Assembly (NCBI GenBank): GCA_903844385.1
Contig: CAIMTJ010000097.1
Location: 1-34,590 of the forward strand
Source: an uncultured Burkholderiales bacterium
Lineage (GTDB): Bacteria > Pseudomonadota > Gammaproteobacteria > Burkholderiales > Burkholderiaceae_C
Length of the DNA: 34,590 nt
Direction of reading: 5' to 3'
In this document: piece by piece, positions 17,361 through 28,750 of the stretch
How the letters are laid out: each line of letters opens with the position of its first letter
Position numbering within the stretch: the first letter of the stretch is position 1
The notes under the pieces: model-generated
Seen by the model: only the letters and a program-made list of their open reading frames with translations
Database searches by the model: none
What the model was told of the DNA's origin: nothing
Made by a program: the position numbers and the translations under genes

Positions 17361-19408
17361 AGAAACTCCACCATGATTTGATCCACCGCCAAAGTGTCGC
17401 CCACCTTGACTTGAATGGATTTGACCACCGCGTCTTGCGCGGCGACCAACACATTTTCCATCTTCATGGCCTCGATCACCGCCAACCTCTCCCCAGCCAA
17501 TACCTTTTGACCCGCCTGCACCAAGACTTGCGTGAGAAGCCCTGGCATGGGTGACAAGACAAAACGAGACAAGTCCAGCGGCAGTTTTTGTGGCATCAGT
17601 GCTTGCAGCGCAGCCACCCTGGGGCTCACCACCATGAAGCGAAGCTGTGCGCCGTATTGCGTGATCTCCATAGCCATCGGGTGCTTGGGGAGATGACGCT
17701 CGAGTTGGGCCACAAAGGGCCGCCCATTGCAAACGCCTTCAAGCACCGAGTCGCGCAATTGAGAAGTGCACACAATCTCAAAGTCTTGCCCGTTCAAATG
17801 AACCGTGGCGTGACTGACTGATGCCGACACGGCTGACACCGTCAAGGCGTGATGGCGGTGAGTTTGGGGGGGCGGTTGCCATTCAATCAACACCATCTCG
17901 TTGGGATGCTCAAGAGTGAAGCCCTGCATCTGTCCATCCATGCCATGGGCACGGGCGCGTGACTTCAAGTGAACCCAGGCACCCAAGGCCACCAAAAAAT
18001 CAGGCTCGGGATGCACTTGCCCAAAGGGCACCAAGCCCTTGGGGAAATGCTCAGCAATAAAGCCCGTGTTGAAAGCCGTGCTCACCCACTGAGGGTGCGC
18101 CAAAATGGCACTTTGAAACGCAATGTTGGTCTGCACCCCACGAACCACAAACCCATTCAAAGCCTCGCGCATTTTTTGCGTAGCCTCTGCCCTGTCCTTG
18201 CCGTGCACGATCAACTTGGCAATCATGGAGTCGTAGTGAACCGAAATCTCCCCCCCGTCGCTCACCCCCGTGTCCACCCTCACCCCAAAACGCTCATCGG
18301 GATGGGCAGCGCGCATGGTGGTGGGGGGTGGTACGAATTTCACCAAGCGGCCCGTGGAGGGTAAAAATTGACGGTAAGGATCTTCGGCGTTGATGCGACA
18401 CTCCATCGCCCAACCCTCTATCTTGATATCCGACTGCTTCAAACTCAAGGGCTCGCCCGCGGCGATTTTGATCATCCACTTCACCAAGTCAACGCCCGTG
18501 ATGGCTTCGGTCACGGGGTGTTCAACTTGGAGTCGCGTGTTCATCTCCAGAAAATAAAAGCCCTGGTCCGCACCGACCACAAACTCCACGGTTCCAGCGC
18601 TTTGGTAGTTCACCGCCTTGGCCAGTGCCACCGCTTGCTCGCCCATGGCGCGCCGGGTCTCACTGCTGATGAAGGCAGAGGGCGCCTCTTCAATCACCTT
18701 TTGATGGCGGCGCTGAATCGAGCATTCGCGTTCGTTCAAGTACACCACATGGCCAAAGGCGTCGCCCAAGATCTGAATCTCAATGTGACGAGGAGATTCG
18801 ATGAATTTTTCTATGAAGATGCGATCATCGCCAAAACTGTTTCTCGCCTCGTTTTGGCAAGCCACAAAACCCGTTTGGGTCTCCTCATCACTCCACGAGA
18901 CCCTGAGCCCTTTGCCCCCCCCACCAGCCGAGGCTTTGATCATGACCGGGTAGCCGATTTTTTGGGCGATCTCCACCGCTTGTTTGGCGTCAACAATCGC
19001 CTCGTTGTAGCCAGGAATGGTGCTCACCTGCGCGGCTTGGGCGAGCTTTTTGGATGCAATTTTGTCACCCATGGCGCTGATGGAGGCGTGCTTGGGGCCA
19101 ATGAAGACAAGTCCCGCTTCTTCCACGGCTTTGGCGAAGGCTTCGTTTTCGCTTAAAAAACCATAGCCGGGGTGAATCGCTTGGGCGGCACTCGACAGAG
19201 CAACTTCGATGATTTTGTCGCCCAATAAATAGGACTGGCGCGCCGGTGCAGCACCGATCAAATAGGCCTCATCGGCCAAGGCCACATGGCGCGCAAAGAC
19301 ATCGGCCTCAGAGTACACCGCCACCGTTTGGATGCCCATTTCTCGGGCAGAGGCGATGACGCGGCAGGCGATTTCGCCTCGATTGGCGATCAATATTTTG
19401 GTGAACAT
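17357..19408 (-). CDS. pccA: propionyl-CoA carboxylase alpha subunit (biotin carboxylase + biotin carrier)
   Basis: PccA carboxylates biotin with ATP and bicarbonate and carries it to PccB. The 683-residue protein has an ATP-grasp biotin carboxylase domain (about 1-450). It begins [17 protein letters not shown] and includes the Gly-rich loop [11 protein letters not shown] and [15 protein letters not shown] middle BT-like region follows. The C-terminal biotinyl domain has Lys649 in EAMKMEN, 34 residues from the end. The full length matches PccA rather than AccC (about 450). It lies 71 bases after pccB and overlaps the VOC gene by 4 bases. Related subunits for methylcrotonyl-CoA look similar, but the neighbours support propionyl-CoA. 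Confidence 0.93.
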   Translation of the reverse strand: MFTKILIANRGEIACRVIASAREMGIQTVAVYSEADVFARHVALADEAYLIGAAPARQSYLLGDKIIEVALSSAAQAIHPGYGFLSENEAFAKAVEEAGLVFIGPKHASISAMGDKIASKKLAQAAQVSTIPGYNEAIVDAKQAVEIAQKIGYPVMIKASAGGGGKGLRVSWSDEETQTGFVACQNEARNSFGDDRIFIEKFIESPRHIEIQILGDAFGHVVYLNERECSIQRRHQKVIEEAPSAFISSETRRAMGEQAVALAKAVNYQSAGTVEFVVGADQGFYFLEMNTRLQVEHPVTEAITGVDLVKWMIKIAAGEPLSLKQSDIKIEGWAMECRINAEDPYRQFLPSTGRLVKFVPPPTTMRAAHPDERFGVRVDTGVSDGGEISVHYDSMIAKLIVHGKDRAEATQKMREALNGFVVRGVQTNIAFQSAILAHPQWVSTAFNTGFIAEHFPKGLVPFGQVHPEPDFLVALGAWVHLKSRARAHGMDGQMQGFTLEHPNEMVLIEWQPPPQTHRHHALTVSAVSASVSHATVHLNGQDFEIVCTSQLRDSVLEGVCNGRPFVAQLERHLPKHPMAMEITQYGAQLRFMVVSPRVAALQALMPQKLPLDLSRFVLSPMPGLLTQVLVQAGQKVLAGERLAVIEAMKMENVLVAAQDAVVKSIQVKVGDTLAVDQIMVEFL

Positions 19409-19479
19409 GAATGCGTTGCTTTCAAAAGTAGACCGTTAAACCATCAAATCCCCCCAAATGAAAACCGGGGAGTCCGTGG

Positions 19480-21012
19480 CTATAGGGGAATATTGCCGTG
19501 CTTTCTCCAAGGGTTCGATAGCGTCTTGTCTTTGAGCATGACCAAGGAGCGACAAATGCGTCGACGGGTCTCTCGGGGCTCAATCACATCATCAATGTAG
19601 CCCCGTGCACCGGCCACAAAGGGGTTGGCAAACTGGGCCTTGTACTGCGCCTCGCGAATGGCCAACTTGTCGGGGTCGGCCTTGTCTTCTCTAAAAATAA
19701 TCTCCACCGCCCCCTTGGCCCCCATCACCGCAATCTCGGCTTGGGGCCAGGCGTAATTGACGTCACCTCTCAAGTGCTTGGAAGACATCACGTCATAGGC
19801 ACCTCCATACGCCTTTCGGGTGATCAAGGTGACCTTGGGCACCGTGCACTCGGCGTAGGCGTAGAGCAACTTGGCCCCGTGTTTGATGATACCGCCATAC
19901 TCTTGCGCCGTGCCCGGCATGAATCCGGGTACATCCACCAAGGTGATCACTGGGATATTGAAGGCATCACAAAATCGCACAAAACGCGCCGCTTTGATAG
20001 CACTTTTAATGTCCAAACAACCGGCCAAGACCAAAGGCTGGTTGGCCACAATACCGACACTCATGCCCGCCATGCGGGCAAAACCGACCAAGATGTTTTT
20101 GGCGTAATCGGGTTGAATTTCAAAGAAGTCCCCGTCGTCCACGATCTTGTCAATGAGCTCTCTCATGTCATAGGCCTGGTTGGCCAAGGCGGGCACCAGA
20201 CTGTCGAGACTCAAGTCGAGGCGATCGCTCGGATCGAGACAGGCACGAACGGGGGATTTCTCTTTGTTGTTCAGGGGCAAATAGTTAAACAGTCGACGCG
20301 TCATCAATAGCGCATCGACATCGTTGTCAAACGAGCGATCGGCCACACCACTTTTGCTGGTGTGGCTCAATGCGCCACCGAGCTCTTCAGCACTGACCTC
20401 CTCGTGGGTGACGGTTTTGACAACCTCGGGGCCCGTCACGAACATGTAGGAGCTGCCCTCGACCATGAAGATGAAGTCGGTCATGGCTGGCGAATACACG
20501 GCGCCTCCTGCGCAAGGACCCATGATGAGACTGATTTGTGGAATCACACCAGACGACAAGACATTGCGCTGAAACACCTCAGCGTAACCCCCCAAAGAAG
20601 CCACCCCCTCTTGGATGCGTGCCCCCCCCGAGTCATTGATTCCGATCACGGGAGCCCCCACCTTCATGGCTTGGTCCATGATTTTGCAAATTTTCTCGGC
20701 ATGCGCTTCGGACAAGGCACCACCAAAAACGGTGAAGTCTTGACTGAACACAAAGACCAATCTGCCATTGATCGTGCCGTAGCCCGTGACAACACCATCG
20801 CCAGGAATTTTTTGCTCTTGCATGCCAAAGTCACTCGAGCGGTGTTCAACAAACATGTCCCACTCTTCAAAGCTGTCAGGGTCAAGCAGCACTTCGATGC
20901 GCTCTCTGGCCGTCAACTTGCCCTTGGCGTGTTGGGTGTCAATGCGTTTTTGTCCTCCGCCCAAGCGAGCACGGGCTCTCTTACTTTCGAGTTCTTGATT
21001 GATATCGAACAT
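19480..21012 (-). CDS. pccB: propionyl-CoA carboxylase beta subunit (carboxyltransferase)
   Basis: PccB moves the carboxyl group from biotin to propionyl-CoA, giving (S)-methylmalonyl-CoA. The 510-residue protein has the crotonase-like carboxyltransferase halves. The N-terminal half contains [19 protein letters not shown] and the acyl-CoA-binding [15 protein letters not shown]. The C-terminal half contains [20 protein letters not shown] and [16 protein letters not shown]. Its length and the ending ([19 protein letters not shown]) are typical of PccB. The start at 21012 gives the common [12 protein letters not shown] opening. It lies 49 bases after the LON-domain gene and 71 bases before pccA. 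Confidence 0.95.
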   Translation of the reverse strand: MFDINQELESKRARARLGGGQKRIDTQHAKGKLTARERIEVLLDPDSFEEWDMFVEHRSSDFGMQEQKIPGDGVVTGYGTINGRLVFVFSQDFTVFGGALSEAHAEKICKIMDQAMKVGAPVIGINDSGGARIQEGVASLGGYAEVFQRNVLSSGVIPQISLIMGPCAGGAVYSPAMTDFIFMVEGSSYMFVTGPEVVKTVTHEEVSAEELGGALSHTSKSGVADRSFDNDVDALLMTRRLFNYLPLNNKEKSPVRACLDPSDRLDLSLDSLVPALANQAYDMRELIDKIVDDGDFFEIQPDYAKNILVGFARMAGMSVGIVANQPLVLAGCLDIKSAIKAARFVRFCDAFNIPVITLVDVPGFMPGTAQEYGGIIKHGAKLLYAYAECTVPKVTLITRKAYGGAYDVMSSKHLRGDVNYAWPQAEIAVMGAKGAVEIIFREDKADPDKLAIREAQYKAQFANPFVAGARGYIDDVIEPRETRRRICRSLVMLKDKTLSNPWRKHGNIPL

Positions 21013-21061
21013 GATTGGACTACCCCGTTAAAAAAACAAACCACCCGCTGTCACCAAAGCC

Positions 21062-21736
21062 TCACGGGAAATCGACAGAAATTTTCAGACCTTCCAAGAT
21101 TTCAGACACCAAGTCCAGCCTCAAGCGCGGATGGGTTTGACCCAAGAGCGTTTGCTTTTGCGCTGACTCCAGTGGCAGCATCTCACTCCAACGGTTGGAG
21201 ACCCACGAGCAGTCACCGAGCCGATAAGGCTTGGCAAAAGGCATGTCGTGCTCGAGCACCCCGTGCTCTTGCAAGGAGCGAATCAAGGCACCCAACTTGT
21301 CGGCACTGGACTGCAACTCCGCGGGCACATCCACCTCAGCATCGGGCGCGAGCGTTGTCACTTGCGCCATCCAAAGACCATTTTTTTGTCGCTCAACCGA
21401 GTCAATGTGAAAGCGCTCTCCAGCCTTGACTCGAATCAAAAACAAGGCTGGGTTGAATTCTTCAAAGGCTTCGATGTGAGCCATCACTCCCATTTTATGG
21501 AGCACCTCTTCTTGCTCGGGCACAACAGTTTCGGAGCCACTTTGCAAAGCCACCATGCCAAACGGCTCACCGCTTTGGAAGGCTTGACGGGTCATGGTCA
21601 AATAACGCGGTTCAAAAATTTTCAGTGGCATCAGCCCGCCAGGAAAGAGGGTGCTTCCCAAAGGAAAAAGTGGGATCATGGTCGGTGTCGGGTGTGGGTC
21701 TAGGAGGTGGTGGCTTTCAAAGGTGGACGGGTCCAT
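21062..21736 (-). CDS. LON-substrate-binding-domain protein
   Basis: This 224-residue protein has the N-terminal substrate-binding domain of Lon protease (PUA-like fold), without the ATPase or protease parts. The signature IPLFPLGSTLFPGGLMPLKI leads into FEPRYLTM at residues 20-48. It continues with FGMVAL, GVMAHIEAFEEF and a helical C-terminal part (LPLESAQKQTLLGQTHPRLRLDLV). The start at 21736 has GAGGG about 5 bases upstream. Stand-alone proteins of this kind are common in proteobacteria, and their role is not settled. Here it sits inside the methylmalonyl-CoA operon, 41 bases after meaB and 49 bases before pccB, which suggests co-transcription. A link to the pathway is inferred only from position. 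Confidence 0.85.
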   Translation of the reverse strand: MDPSTFESHHLLDPHPTPTMIPLFPLGSTLFPGGLMPLKIFEPRYLTMTRQAFQSGEPFGMVALQSGSETVVPEQEEVLHKMGVMAHIEAFEEFNPALFLIRVKAGERFHIDSVERQKNGLWMAQVTTLAPDAEVDVPAELQSSADKLGALIRSLQEHGVLEHDMPFAKPYRLGDCSWVSNRWSEMLPLESAQKQTLLGQTHPRLRLDLVSEILEGLKISVDFP

Positions 21737-21777
21737 GGAACCCTCAGGCCTATCTTACCCAATTGTGCAAGGCCCAA

Positions 21778-22958
21778 TCATGCGCTGGGCCTCGGGGGGT
21801 AGCCTGCCTCTTGGGGCCCACGGTACAGGCCAATGAGTCGCCGCGCGGCCGTTGACGGCGCCAAAGAGCCGCGCTGCACCTGCTTGAGCAACTCGGGCAG
21901 CTCATCTTTCACGGCCGAGCTGTCCAAAAAACTGCTCTTCAAACCCGAATAAACCCGCTCCCACAGCCAGGCGAGCGCCTGCGCTTGGCGCTTGGGCGCC
22001 CAGCGGCCTTGGTCCTTCATCCAAACGCGGTGCGCAAAAAGCCCCTCCATCAAGGCTTGAACACCCAGGCCCTTCAAGGCGCTGATTTGATGCACCCGCG
22101 CTTCAATCGAATAAGACATGGCTCCAGGACCGAGGGCAGTCTCTTGGGCCGGCTTTGGGTGGGGAGCACCAGGCGCCAGCGCCATGGATTGCAGGGCCGC
22201 ATCGTCTGGCATGGCGCTCACGCCAGCGTGAACCCATTTGGAGCCCTCCATCAGCCTTAAGGTGCTCACCATCGAGGCTTGAGCACGGGTGGCCGCATCG
22301 GGGTCCAAATCGCATTTGTTGATCGCCACAAAGTCTGCAAACTCCATCACGCCTTTTTTCATGGCCTGCAAATCGTCGCCAGCGTTGGGTTGCTGCAAAA
22401 GCAAAAAAACATCGGTCATGTTCGCCACTGCCACTTCACTTTGCCCCACACCCACGGTTTCCACCACAATCACATCGTAGCCGCTGTACTCACACACCAT
22501 CATGCATTCGCGGGTTTTTTCACACACGCCGCCCAAATTGCCCGCCGATGGACTCGGGCGCACAAAGGCCTGGGGATGCACCGAGAGTTGCTCCATGCGC
22601 GTTTTGTCCCCCATGATGGAGCCGCCCGAGAGCGACGACGAGGGATCGACGGCCAGCACCGCCACGCGGTGGCCTCGCTCAATCAAGGCGAGCCCCAAGG
22701 ACTCAATGAAGGTGCTCTTGCCCACACCGGGTGAGCCACTCACACCAATGCGCAAGGTGTCAAAAAACGGCTCAGGCTCGCTCGAGCCCGACTCGCCGGC
22801 TGACGCGCTGGGCGGGCCTTGCAAACTCTGCAGCAACGCATCCGCCTCAAGGCGGTGCTCAGCTCGCGTGGACTCGAGCAAGGTGATGGCCTTGGCCATC
22901 GAGCGACGCTGCACAATCGGCTCCAGAGACTGCAGTCCTCTTGTCAACTCGAGTGCGT

Positions 22959-22962
<4 letters not shown>
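21778..22962 (-). CDS. meaB: methylmalonyl-CoA mutase-associated GTPase (MeaB/ArgK)
   Basis: MeaB is a G3E-family GTPase that protects methylmalonyl-CoA mutase from inactivation and checks cofactor loading. The 394-residue protein has a Walker [10 protein letters not shown] at 76-84, then [20 protein letters not shown], the switch region [10 protein letters not shown] and the guanine-binding NKCD. A C-terminal dimerisation region follows. It is longer than typical MeaB (about 330). The extra length comes from a Ser/Glu/Pro-rich stretch at 50-66 and a Pro/Ala-rich insertion ([20 protein letters not shown]) in the C-terminal half. Its ATG overlaps the mutase stop by 4 bases, which fits a paired function. 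Confidence 0.95.
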
Positions 22963-25121
<2,159 letters not shown>

Positions 25122-25275
25122 TATTAAGCCACTGAATTGGACAACATTTTGAAATAAAAAAGCACTGGACGAGCTATTCTAATGAAGCTGGCATTGCGCA
25201 AGATCAAAAAAAACCCTTTGATGTTGCCGCTGTGAGAGCTCGAGCGCCAACAATAAGCTCGGGCTGCGTGCGCCA

Positions 25276-26454
25276 TCAGCCCCCCAGTGCTGGCCGCTCG
25301 GGCTCGCTCAAGGCCTGCTCAGTGGCCTGGAGTCGGGCTTGGGTGGCCAGTTTCCAGCGCGCCATCACGCTCAAGTGCTTGAGACTGGGGTCACTCCAGA
25401 CGTGGCGCCAACGCCTGGCTCCCGCTTGGCCATGCCACAGCCCCAGCATGTGCCGAGACATGTGCGTGTAAGGCCCCAGCGTTTGAGCCCCCAGAACTGT
25501 GTCGCTCGATGGCACCTCGATTAAGCGCTGCATGTAATGCACGTAGGCCAACTCCAGCGCTTCGCGCGAAGGTGGTTCGGGACAAGCCAAATCCTCAGAC
25601 ACCGCATCGATATTCGCATCGATATTCGAATGGGTAGGCGCGTGAGCACTCGAGCGAGGATTTGCATGAACACCCTCATGAGCCTCATCATGAAAGCGGA
25701 TCAACCGATCCCATTCCCTCATCATATAAGGGGTGTGATAGGCCGCACGCCCCACCATGACGCCGTCAATGGCGCTTGAGGTGCTCGGTTTTGAGCCTAG
25801 GATCTCTTGAATCGCTGCGTTGTCGCTCAGGCCTCCGTTCAAGATGAATTGCAGATGGGGGAAATCCGCTTTGAGTTGACTCACCACGTCATAGCGCAGT
25901 GGAGGAATCTCTCGGTTTTCTTTGGGCGAGAGGCCTTGCAGCCAAGCCGATCGGGCATGCACGATAAAGACCTCACAACCGGCCAGGCTCACCTGCCCAA
26001 CAAAATCTCGCACAAAGTCATAGCTCTCCAGATCATCCACACCAATGCGGTGCTTGACCGTGACCGGAATGCCCACCGCGTCTTTCATCGCCTTCACACA
26101 ATCGGCCACCGTTTGCGGCTCGCGCATCAAACACGCGCCAAAGGCGCCGCGCTGCACACGCTCAGAAGGACACCCGCAGTTGAGATTGATTTCATCGTAG
26201 CCCCACTGCTCACCGAGTTTGGCGCAATGCGCCAAGTCCACCGGCTCAGAACCCCCGAGCTGCAAGGCCACAGGATGCTCTTCGTCGTGGTAGGCCAAAT
26301 GGCGAGGGATGTCTCCGTGAATCAAGGCACCCGTGGTGACCATCTCTGTGTAGAGCAAGGTTTCACGGGTGATCAGCCGGTGAAAAAACCGGCAATGCCG
26401 ATCGCTCCAATCCATCATGGGCGCGACGCTGAGTCTGCGGCTCAAGGGCTTCAA
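25276..26454 (-). CDS. dusA: tRNA-dihydrouridine synthase A
   Basis: DusA reduces uridine 20/20a in the tRNA D loop using FMN. The protein begins RRLSVAPMMDWSDRHCRFFHR and continues with LLYTEMVTTGAL, the catalytic Cys95 in NLNCGCPSERVQ, KHRIG, FIVHARSAWLQGLSPKENR and NGG, typical of DusA rather than DusB/C. No ATG start is available. I choose TTG 26454, which gives 392 residues (E. coli 330) and overlaps the stop of the small reading frame upstream. The extra length is partly a low-complexity insert, roughly residues 267-310 (HANPRSSAHAPTHSNIDAN), containing a DNA tandem repeat. It lies downstream of phaCAB on the same strand. Confidence 0.92.
   Translation of the reverse strand: MKPLSRRLSVAPMMDWSDRHCRFFHRLITRETLLYTEMVTTGALIHGDIPRHLAYHDEEHPVALQLGGSEPVDLAHCAKLGEQWGYDEINLNCGCPSERVQRGAFGACLMREPQTVADCVKAMKDAVGIPVTVKHRIGVDDLESYDFVRDFVGQVSLAGCEVFIVHARSAWLQGLSPKENREIPPLRYDVVSQLKADFPHLQFILNGGLSDNAAIQEILGSKPSTSSAIDGVMVGRAAYHTPYMMREWDRLIRFHDEAHEGVHANPRSSAHAPTHSNIDANIDAVSEDLACPEPPSREALELAYVHYMQRLIEVPSSDTVLGAQTLGPYTHMSRHMLGLWHGQAGARRWRHVWSDPSLKHLSVMARWKLATQARLQATEQALSEPERPALGG
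25605..25628. repeat. 12-bp tandem duplication inside dusA
   Basis: CATCGATATTCG occurs twice in direct succession (25605-25616 and 25617-25628). It gives a repeated NIDANIDA in the DusA insert. The surrounding residues are absent from typical DusA, so the insert appears to have grown by short duplications. Confidence 0.85.
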
Positions 26455-26582
26455 TGAATCGCTCTTTCCATCTCGAGTGCGAGCTTCATGACCATCAAGC
26501 CCAAAAAAGACAAAAGGGATGCAGCGCCCCCATCGAGCACTGCACCCCAACAGCCAAGCACAACAGCACGGGGCTCATCCAT
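26451..26582 (-). CDS. candidate 43-residue hydrophobic small protein
   Basis: This short frame exactly fills the phaB-dusA gap. Its ATG overlaps the phaB stop (TGATG), and its TGA overlaps the TTG start proposed for dusA. The product begins MDEPRAVVLGCWGAVLDGG and then SLLSFLGLMVMKLAL, one largely hydrophobic stretch followed by a charged end (EMERAIH). I do not recognise a family. There is no strong ribosome site of its own, so it would rely on coupling. It may be a chance open frame or a translational bridge from phaB to dusA. Confidence 0.3.
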   Translation of the reverse strand: MDEPRAVVLGCWGAVLDGGAASLLSFLGLMVMKLALEMERAIH

Positions 26583-27319
26583 CAGCCCATGTGAAGGCCA
26601 CCATTGCAAGAGAAATCGGCACCCGTGGTGAAACCTGAATCTTCGCTGGCAAGCCACCCCACGATGGAGCCAATTTCATCGGGTGTGCCTAGGCGTTTGA
26701 CCGGGATGGTGGCGACAATTTTCTCGAGCACATCTTCACGAATGGCACGCACCATCTCGGTACCAATGTAGCCCGGTGAGACGGTGTTGACGGTCACACC
26801 TTTGGTGGCCATCTCTTGCGCCAAGGCCATGGTGAATCCGTGCATACCGGCCTTGGCCGCTGAGTAATTGGTCTGGCCCGATTGGCCCTTCTCGCCATTG
26901 ACCGAACTGATTTGGATGATGCGACCCCAGCCCATCTCAATCATGTCACCCACCACTTGTTTGGTCACATTGAACATGGAGGTCAAATTGGTGTTGATCA
27001 CGGCATCCCAGTCATCACGGGTCATTTTCAAGAACATGCGGTCGCGCGTGATGCCCGCATTGTTGACCAAGACACTGATGGGGCCGTGCTCCTCCTTGGC
27101 TTTGGCAAAAGCCTCCACCGTGGACTGCCACTCCCCAACATTGCCCACGGAGGCATAGAAGGTGAAGCCCAAGGCCTTTTGCTCGGACAGCCATTTATCG
27201 AAGTCCCGGGTGGGACCACAACCGGCCACCACGGTGTATCCGTTTTTGTGCAAACGATGACATATGGCCGTTCCGATGCCGCCCATTCCACCCGTCACAT
27301 ACGCTACTTTTTTACTCAT
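26582..27319 (-). CDS. phaB: acetoacetyl-CoA reductase
   Basis: PhaB reduces acetoacetyl-CoA to (R)-3-hydroxybutyryl-CoA with NADPH, the second step of PHB synthesis. The 245-residue short-chain dehydrogenase has the cofactor motif YVTGGMGGIGTAIC (7-20) and NNAG (86-89). The catalytic residues are Ser138 or Ser139, then Tyr152 and Lys156 (NYSAAKAG). The ending SGFTTGADFSCNGGLHMG is almost diagnostic of PhaB. An AGAGAG-rich ribosome site lies 9 bases before the ATG. It is the third gene of phaCAB, 209 bases after phaA, and that gap carries two unusual tandem repeats. Confidence 0.97.
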   Translation of the reverse strand: MSKKVAYVTGGMGGIGTAICHRLHKNGYTVVAGCGPTRDFDKWLSEQKALGFTFYASVGNVGEWQSTVEAFAKAKEEHGPISVLVNNAGITRDRMFLKMTRDDWDAVINTNLTSMFNVTKQVVGDMIEMGWGRIIQISSVNGEKGQSGQTNYSAAKAGMHGFTMALAQEMATKGVTVNTVSPGYIGTEMVRAIREDVLEKIVATIPVKRLGTPDEIGSIVGWLASEDSGFTTGADFSCNGGLHMG

Positions 27320-27340
27320 GAACTGTCTCTCTTATTGTTA

Positions 27341-27379
27341 ATTGACGTTGACACTGACACTGACACTGACACGTTCAAT
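27341..27379. repeat. four TGACAC units flanked by an inverted repeat
   Basis: TGACAC is repeated exactly four times (27349-27372). The flanks ATTGACGT (27341-27348) and ACGTTCAAT (27371-27379) are inverted copies apart from one inserted base. The element lies 22-60 bases before the phaB start, so in the message it could form a hairpin with the repeat in its loop. A protein-binding role is equally possible. Confidence 0.8.
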
Positions 27380-27447
27380 GGACTGACCCTTTGAACATAG
27401 AGCGCGGGTGGGGTCCGGCCCTCAAAGAGATGGGGGGCTCAACACGC

Positions 27448-27487
27448 ACTAGGCCACCATGATCCCAACTAGGCCACCATGATCCCA
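27448..27487. repeat. perfect 20-bp tandem duplication between phaA and phaB
   Basis: ACTAGGCCACCATGATCCCA occurs twice in direct succession with no mismatch (27448-27467 and 27468-27487). It lies just downstream of the phaA stop. On the transcribed strand each copy contains ATG GTG GCC TAG, a three-codon mini-frame. Confidence 0.9.
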
Positions 27488-27528
27488 TAAACCACGAAAG
27501 CAAGACACCTCGCCAGACCCAGGAACGC

Positions 27529-28707
27529 TCAACGCTCCAGGGTCAAGGAGACCCCCATCCCACCACCGATACACAAGGCGGCCAAGCCACGTTTGGCATT
27601 CCTGCGCTGCATCTCATGCAGGAGGGTCACCAAAATGCGACAGCCTGACGCACCAATCGGGTGCCCAATGGCAATGGCTCCGCCATTGACATTGACCTTG
27701 CTCGGATCCACGCCAAGCCCTTGGTTCACGGCACACGCCTGTGCGGCAAAGGCCTCGTTGAGTTCAAATAAATCGACCGAGTCTACACTCCAGCCCGCCC
27801 GAGTCAAAGCCTTTTGTGAAGCCGAGACGGGACCCATGCCCATCAAAGCAGGATCCAAGCCAGTTGTCGCAAAAGAAGCAATGCGCGCCAAAGGCGTGAG
27901 GCCAAGCGCCGCGGCTTTTTGAGCCGACATCACCACCACGGCTGCGGCCCCGTCATTGATACCGGAGGCGTTGCCCGCGGTCACACTGCCGGCTTTGTCA
28001 AATGCGGGACGCAACGCGCCCAACGCCTCAGCATTGGTTTTGGGGTTGATGAACTCATCGGTATTGAAATGGATGGGGTCGCCTTTTCTTTGGGGGATGC
28101 TCACCGAGACGATCTCGTCTTTGAATTTACCAGCCAATTGAGCGGCCAAGGCTTTTTGTTGGCTCGCCAAGGCCAAAGCGTCTTGCATCTCGCGAGTGAT
28201 GCCATGGGCTTTGGCCACATTCTCAGCGGTGATGCCCATGTGGTACTGGTGGTAGACATCCCACAAGCCGTCCACAATCATGGAGTCCACCATCTTCCAG
28301 TCGCCCATGCGTTGGCCGTCTCTGGAGCCCATCAGCAAATGCGGTGAGGCGCTCATGTTCTCTTGGCCACCGGCCACCACAATCTCGCTGTCACCCCAGG
28401 CCACCGATTGGGCCGCGAGCATGACCGCTTTGAGGCCCGAGCCGCACACGGCGTTGATGGTGAGGGCAGGCACGTCCTGGCCAATGCCAGACTTCATCAA
28501 GGACTGGCGCGCGGGGTTTTGACCAGCGCCTGCGGCCAAGACTTGACCCATGATCACTTCACCCACACTCGCGGGGTCGACCTTGGCACGGGCCAGGGCT
28601 TCGCGAATCACCGTCGAGCCCAAGTCGCTGGTGGAGACTTTGGCCAAACTGCCACCAAATTTTCCCACCGCAGTTCTTGCTGCTGAGACAATCACAATAT
28701 CGTTCAT
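27529..28707 (-). CDS. phaA: acetyl-CoA acetyltransferase (beta-ketothiolase)
   Basis: PhaA condenses two acetyl-CoA to acetoacetyl-CoA, the first step of PHB synthesis. The 392-residue thiolase has the nucleophile Cys88 (NAVCGSGLKAV), His349 in GHPIGASG and the second catalytic Cys near 379 in CIGGGMG. The N-terminal MNDIVIVSAARTAVGKFGGS is typical of the biosynthetic class. The start at 28707 is preceded by AGGAGA at a good distance, so the frame reaching 28740 is not used. It follows phaC by 43 bases in the order phaC-phaA-phaB, as in R. eutropha. Confidence 0.97.
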   Translation of the reverse strand: MNDIVIVSAARTAVGKFGGSLAKVSTSDLGSTVIREALARAKVDPASVGEVIMGQVLAAGAGQNPARQSLMKSGIGQDVPALTINAVCGSGLKAVMLAAQSVAWGDSEIVVAGGQENMSASPHLLMGSRDGQRMGDWKMVDSMIVDGLWDVYHQYHMGITAENVAKAHGITREMQDALALASQQKALAAQLAGKFKDEIVSVSIPQRKGDPIHFNTDEFINPKTNAEALGALRPAFDKAGSVTAGNASGINDGAAAVVVMSAQKAAALGLTPLARIASFATTGLDPALMGMGPVSASQKALTRAGWSVDSVDLFELNEAFAAQACAVNQGLGVDPSKVNVNGGAIAIGHPIGASGCRILVTLLHEMQRRNAKRGLAALCIGGGMGVSLTLER

Positions 28708-28750
28708 ATTTATTCTCCTGATGGATGTATTGTTATTCAAACGGAAATCT

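Noticed and set aside
17361-17732. In-frame N-terminal extension of the VOC protein
   Set aside because: It runs inside pccA. The ATG at 17360 overlaps the pccA stop and gives the family start.
25160-25240. Possible terminator (A/T-run with ATCAAA/TTTGAT dyad) between dusA and the mutase gene
   Set aside because: The stem is short and A+T-rich and the T-run sits inside the hairpin. The fold is not convincing in either direction.
27341-27487. Possible CRISPR-like array in the phaA-phaB gap
   Set aside because: The repeats are direct tandem copies without spacers, of two unrelated units (6 and 20 bases), and no cas gene is near.
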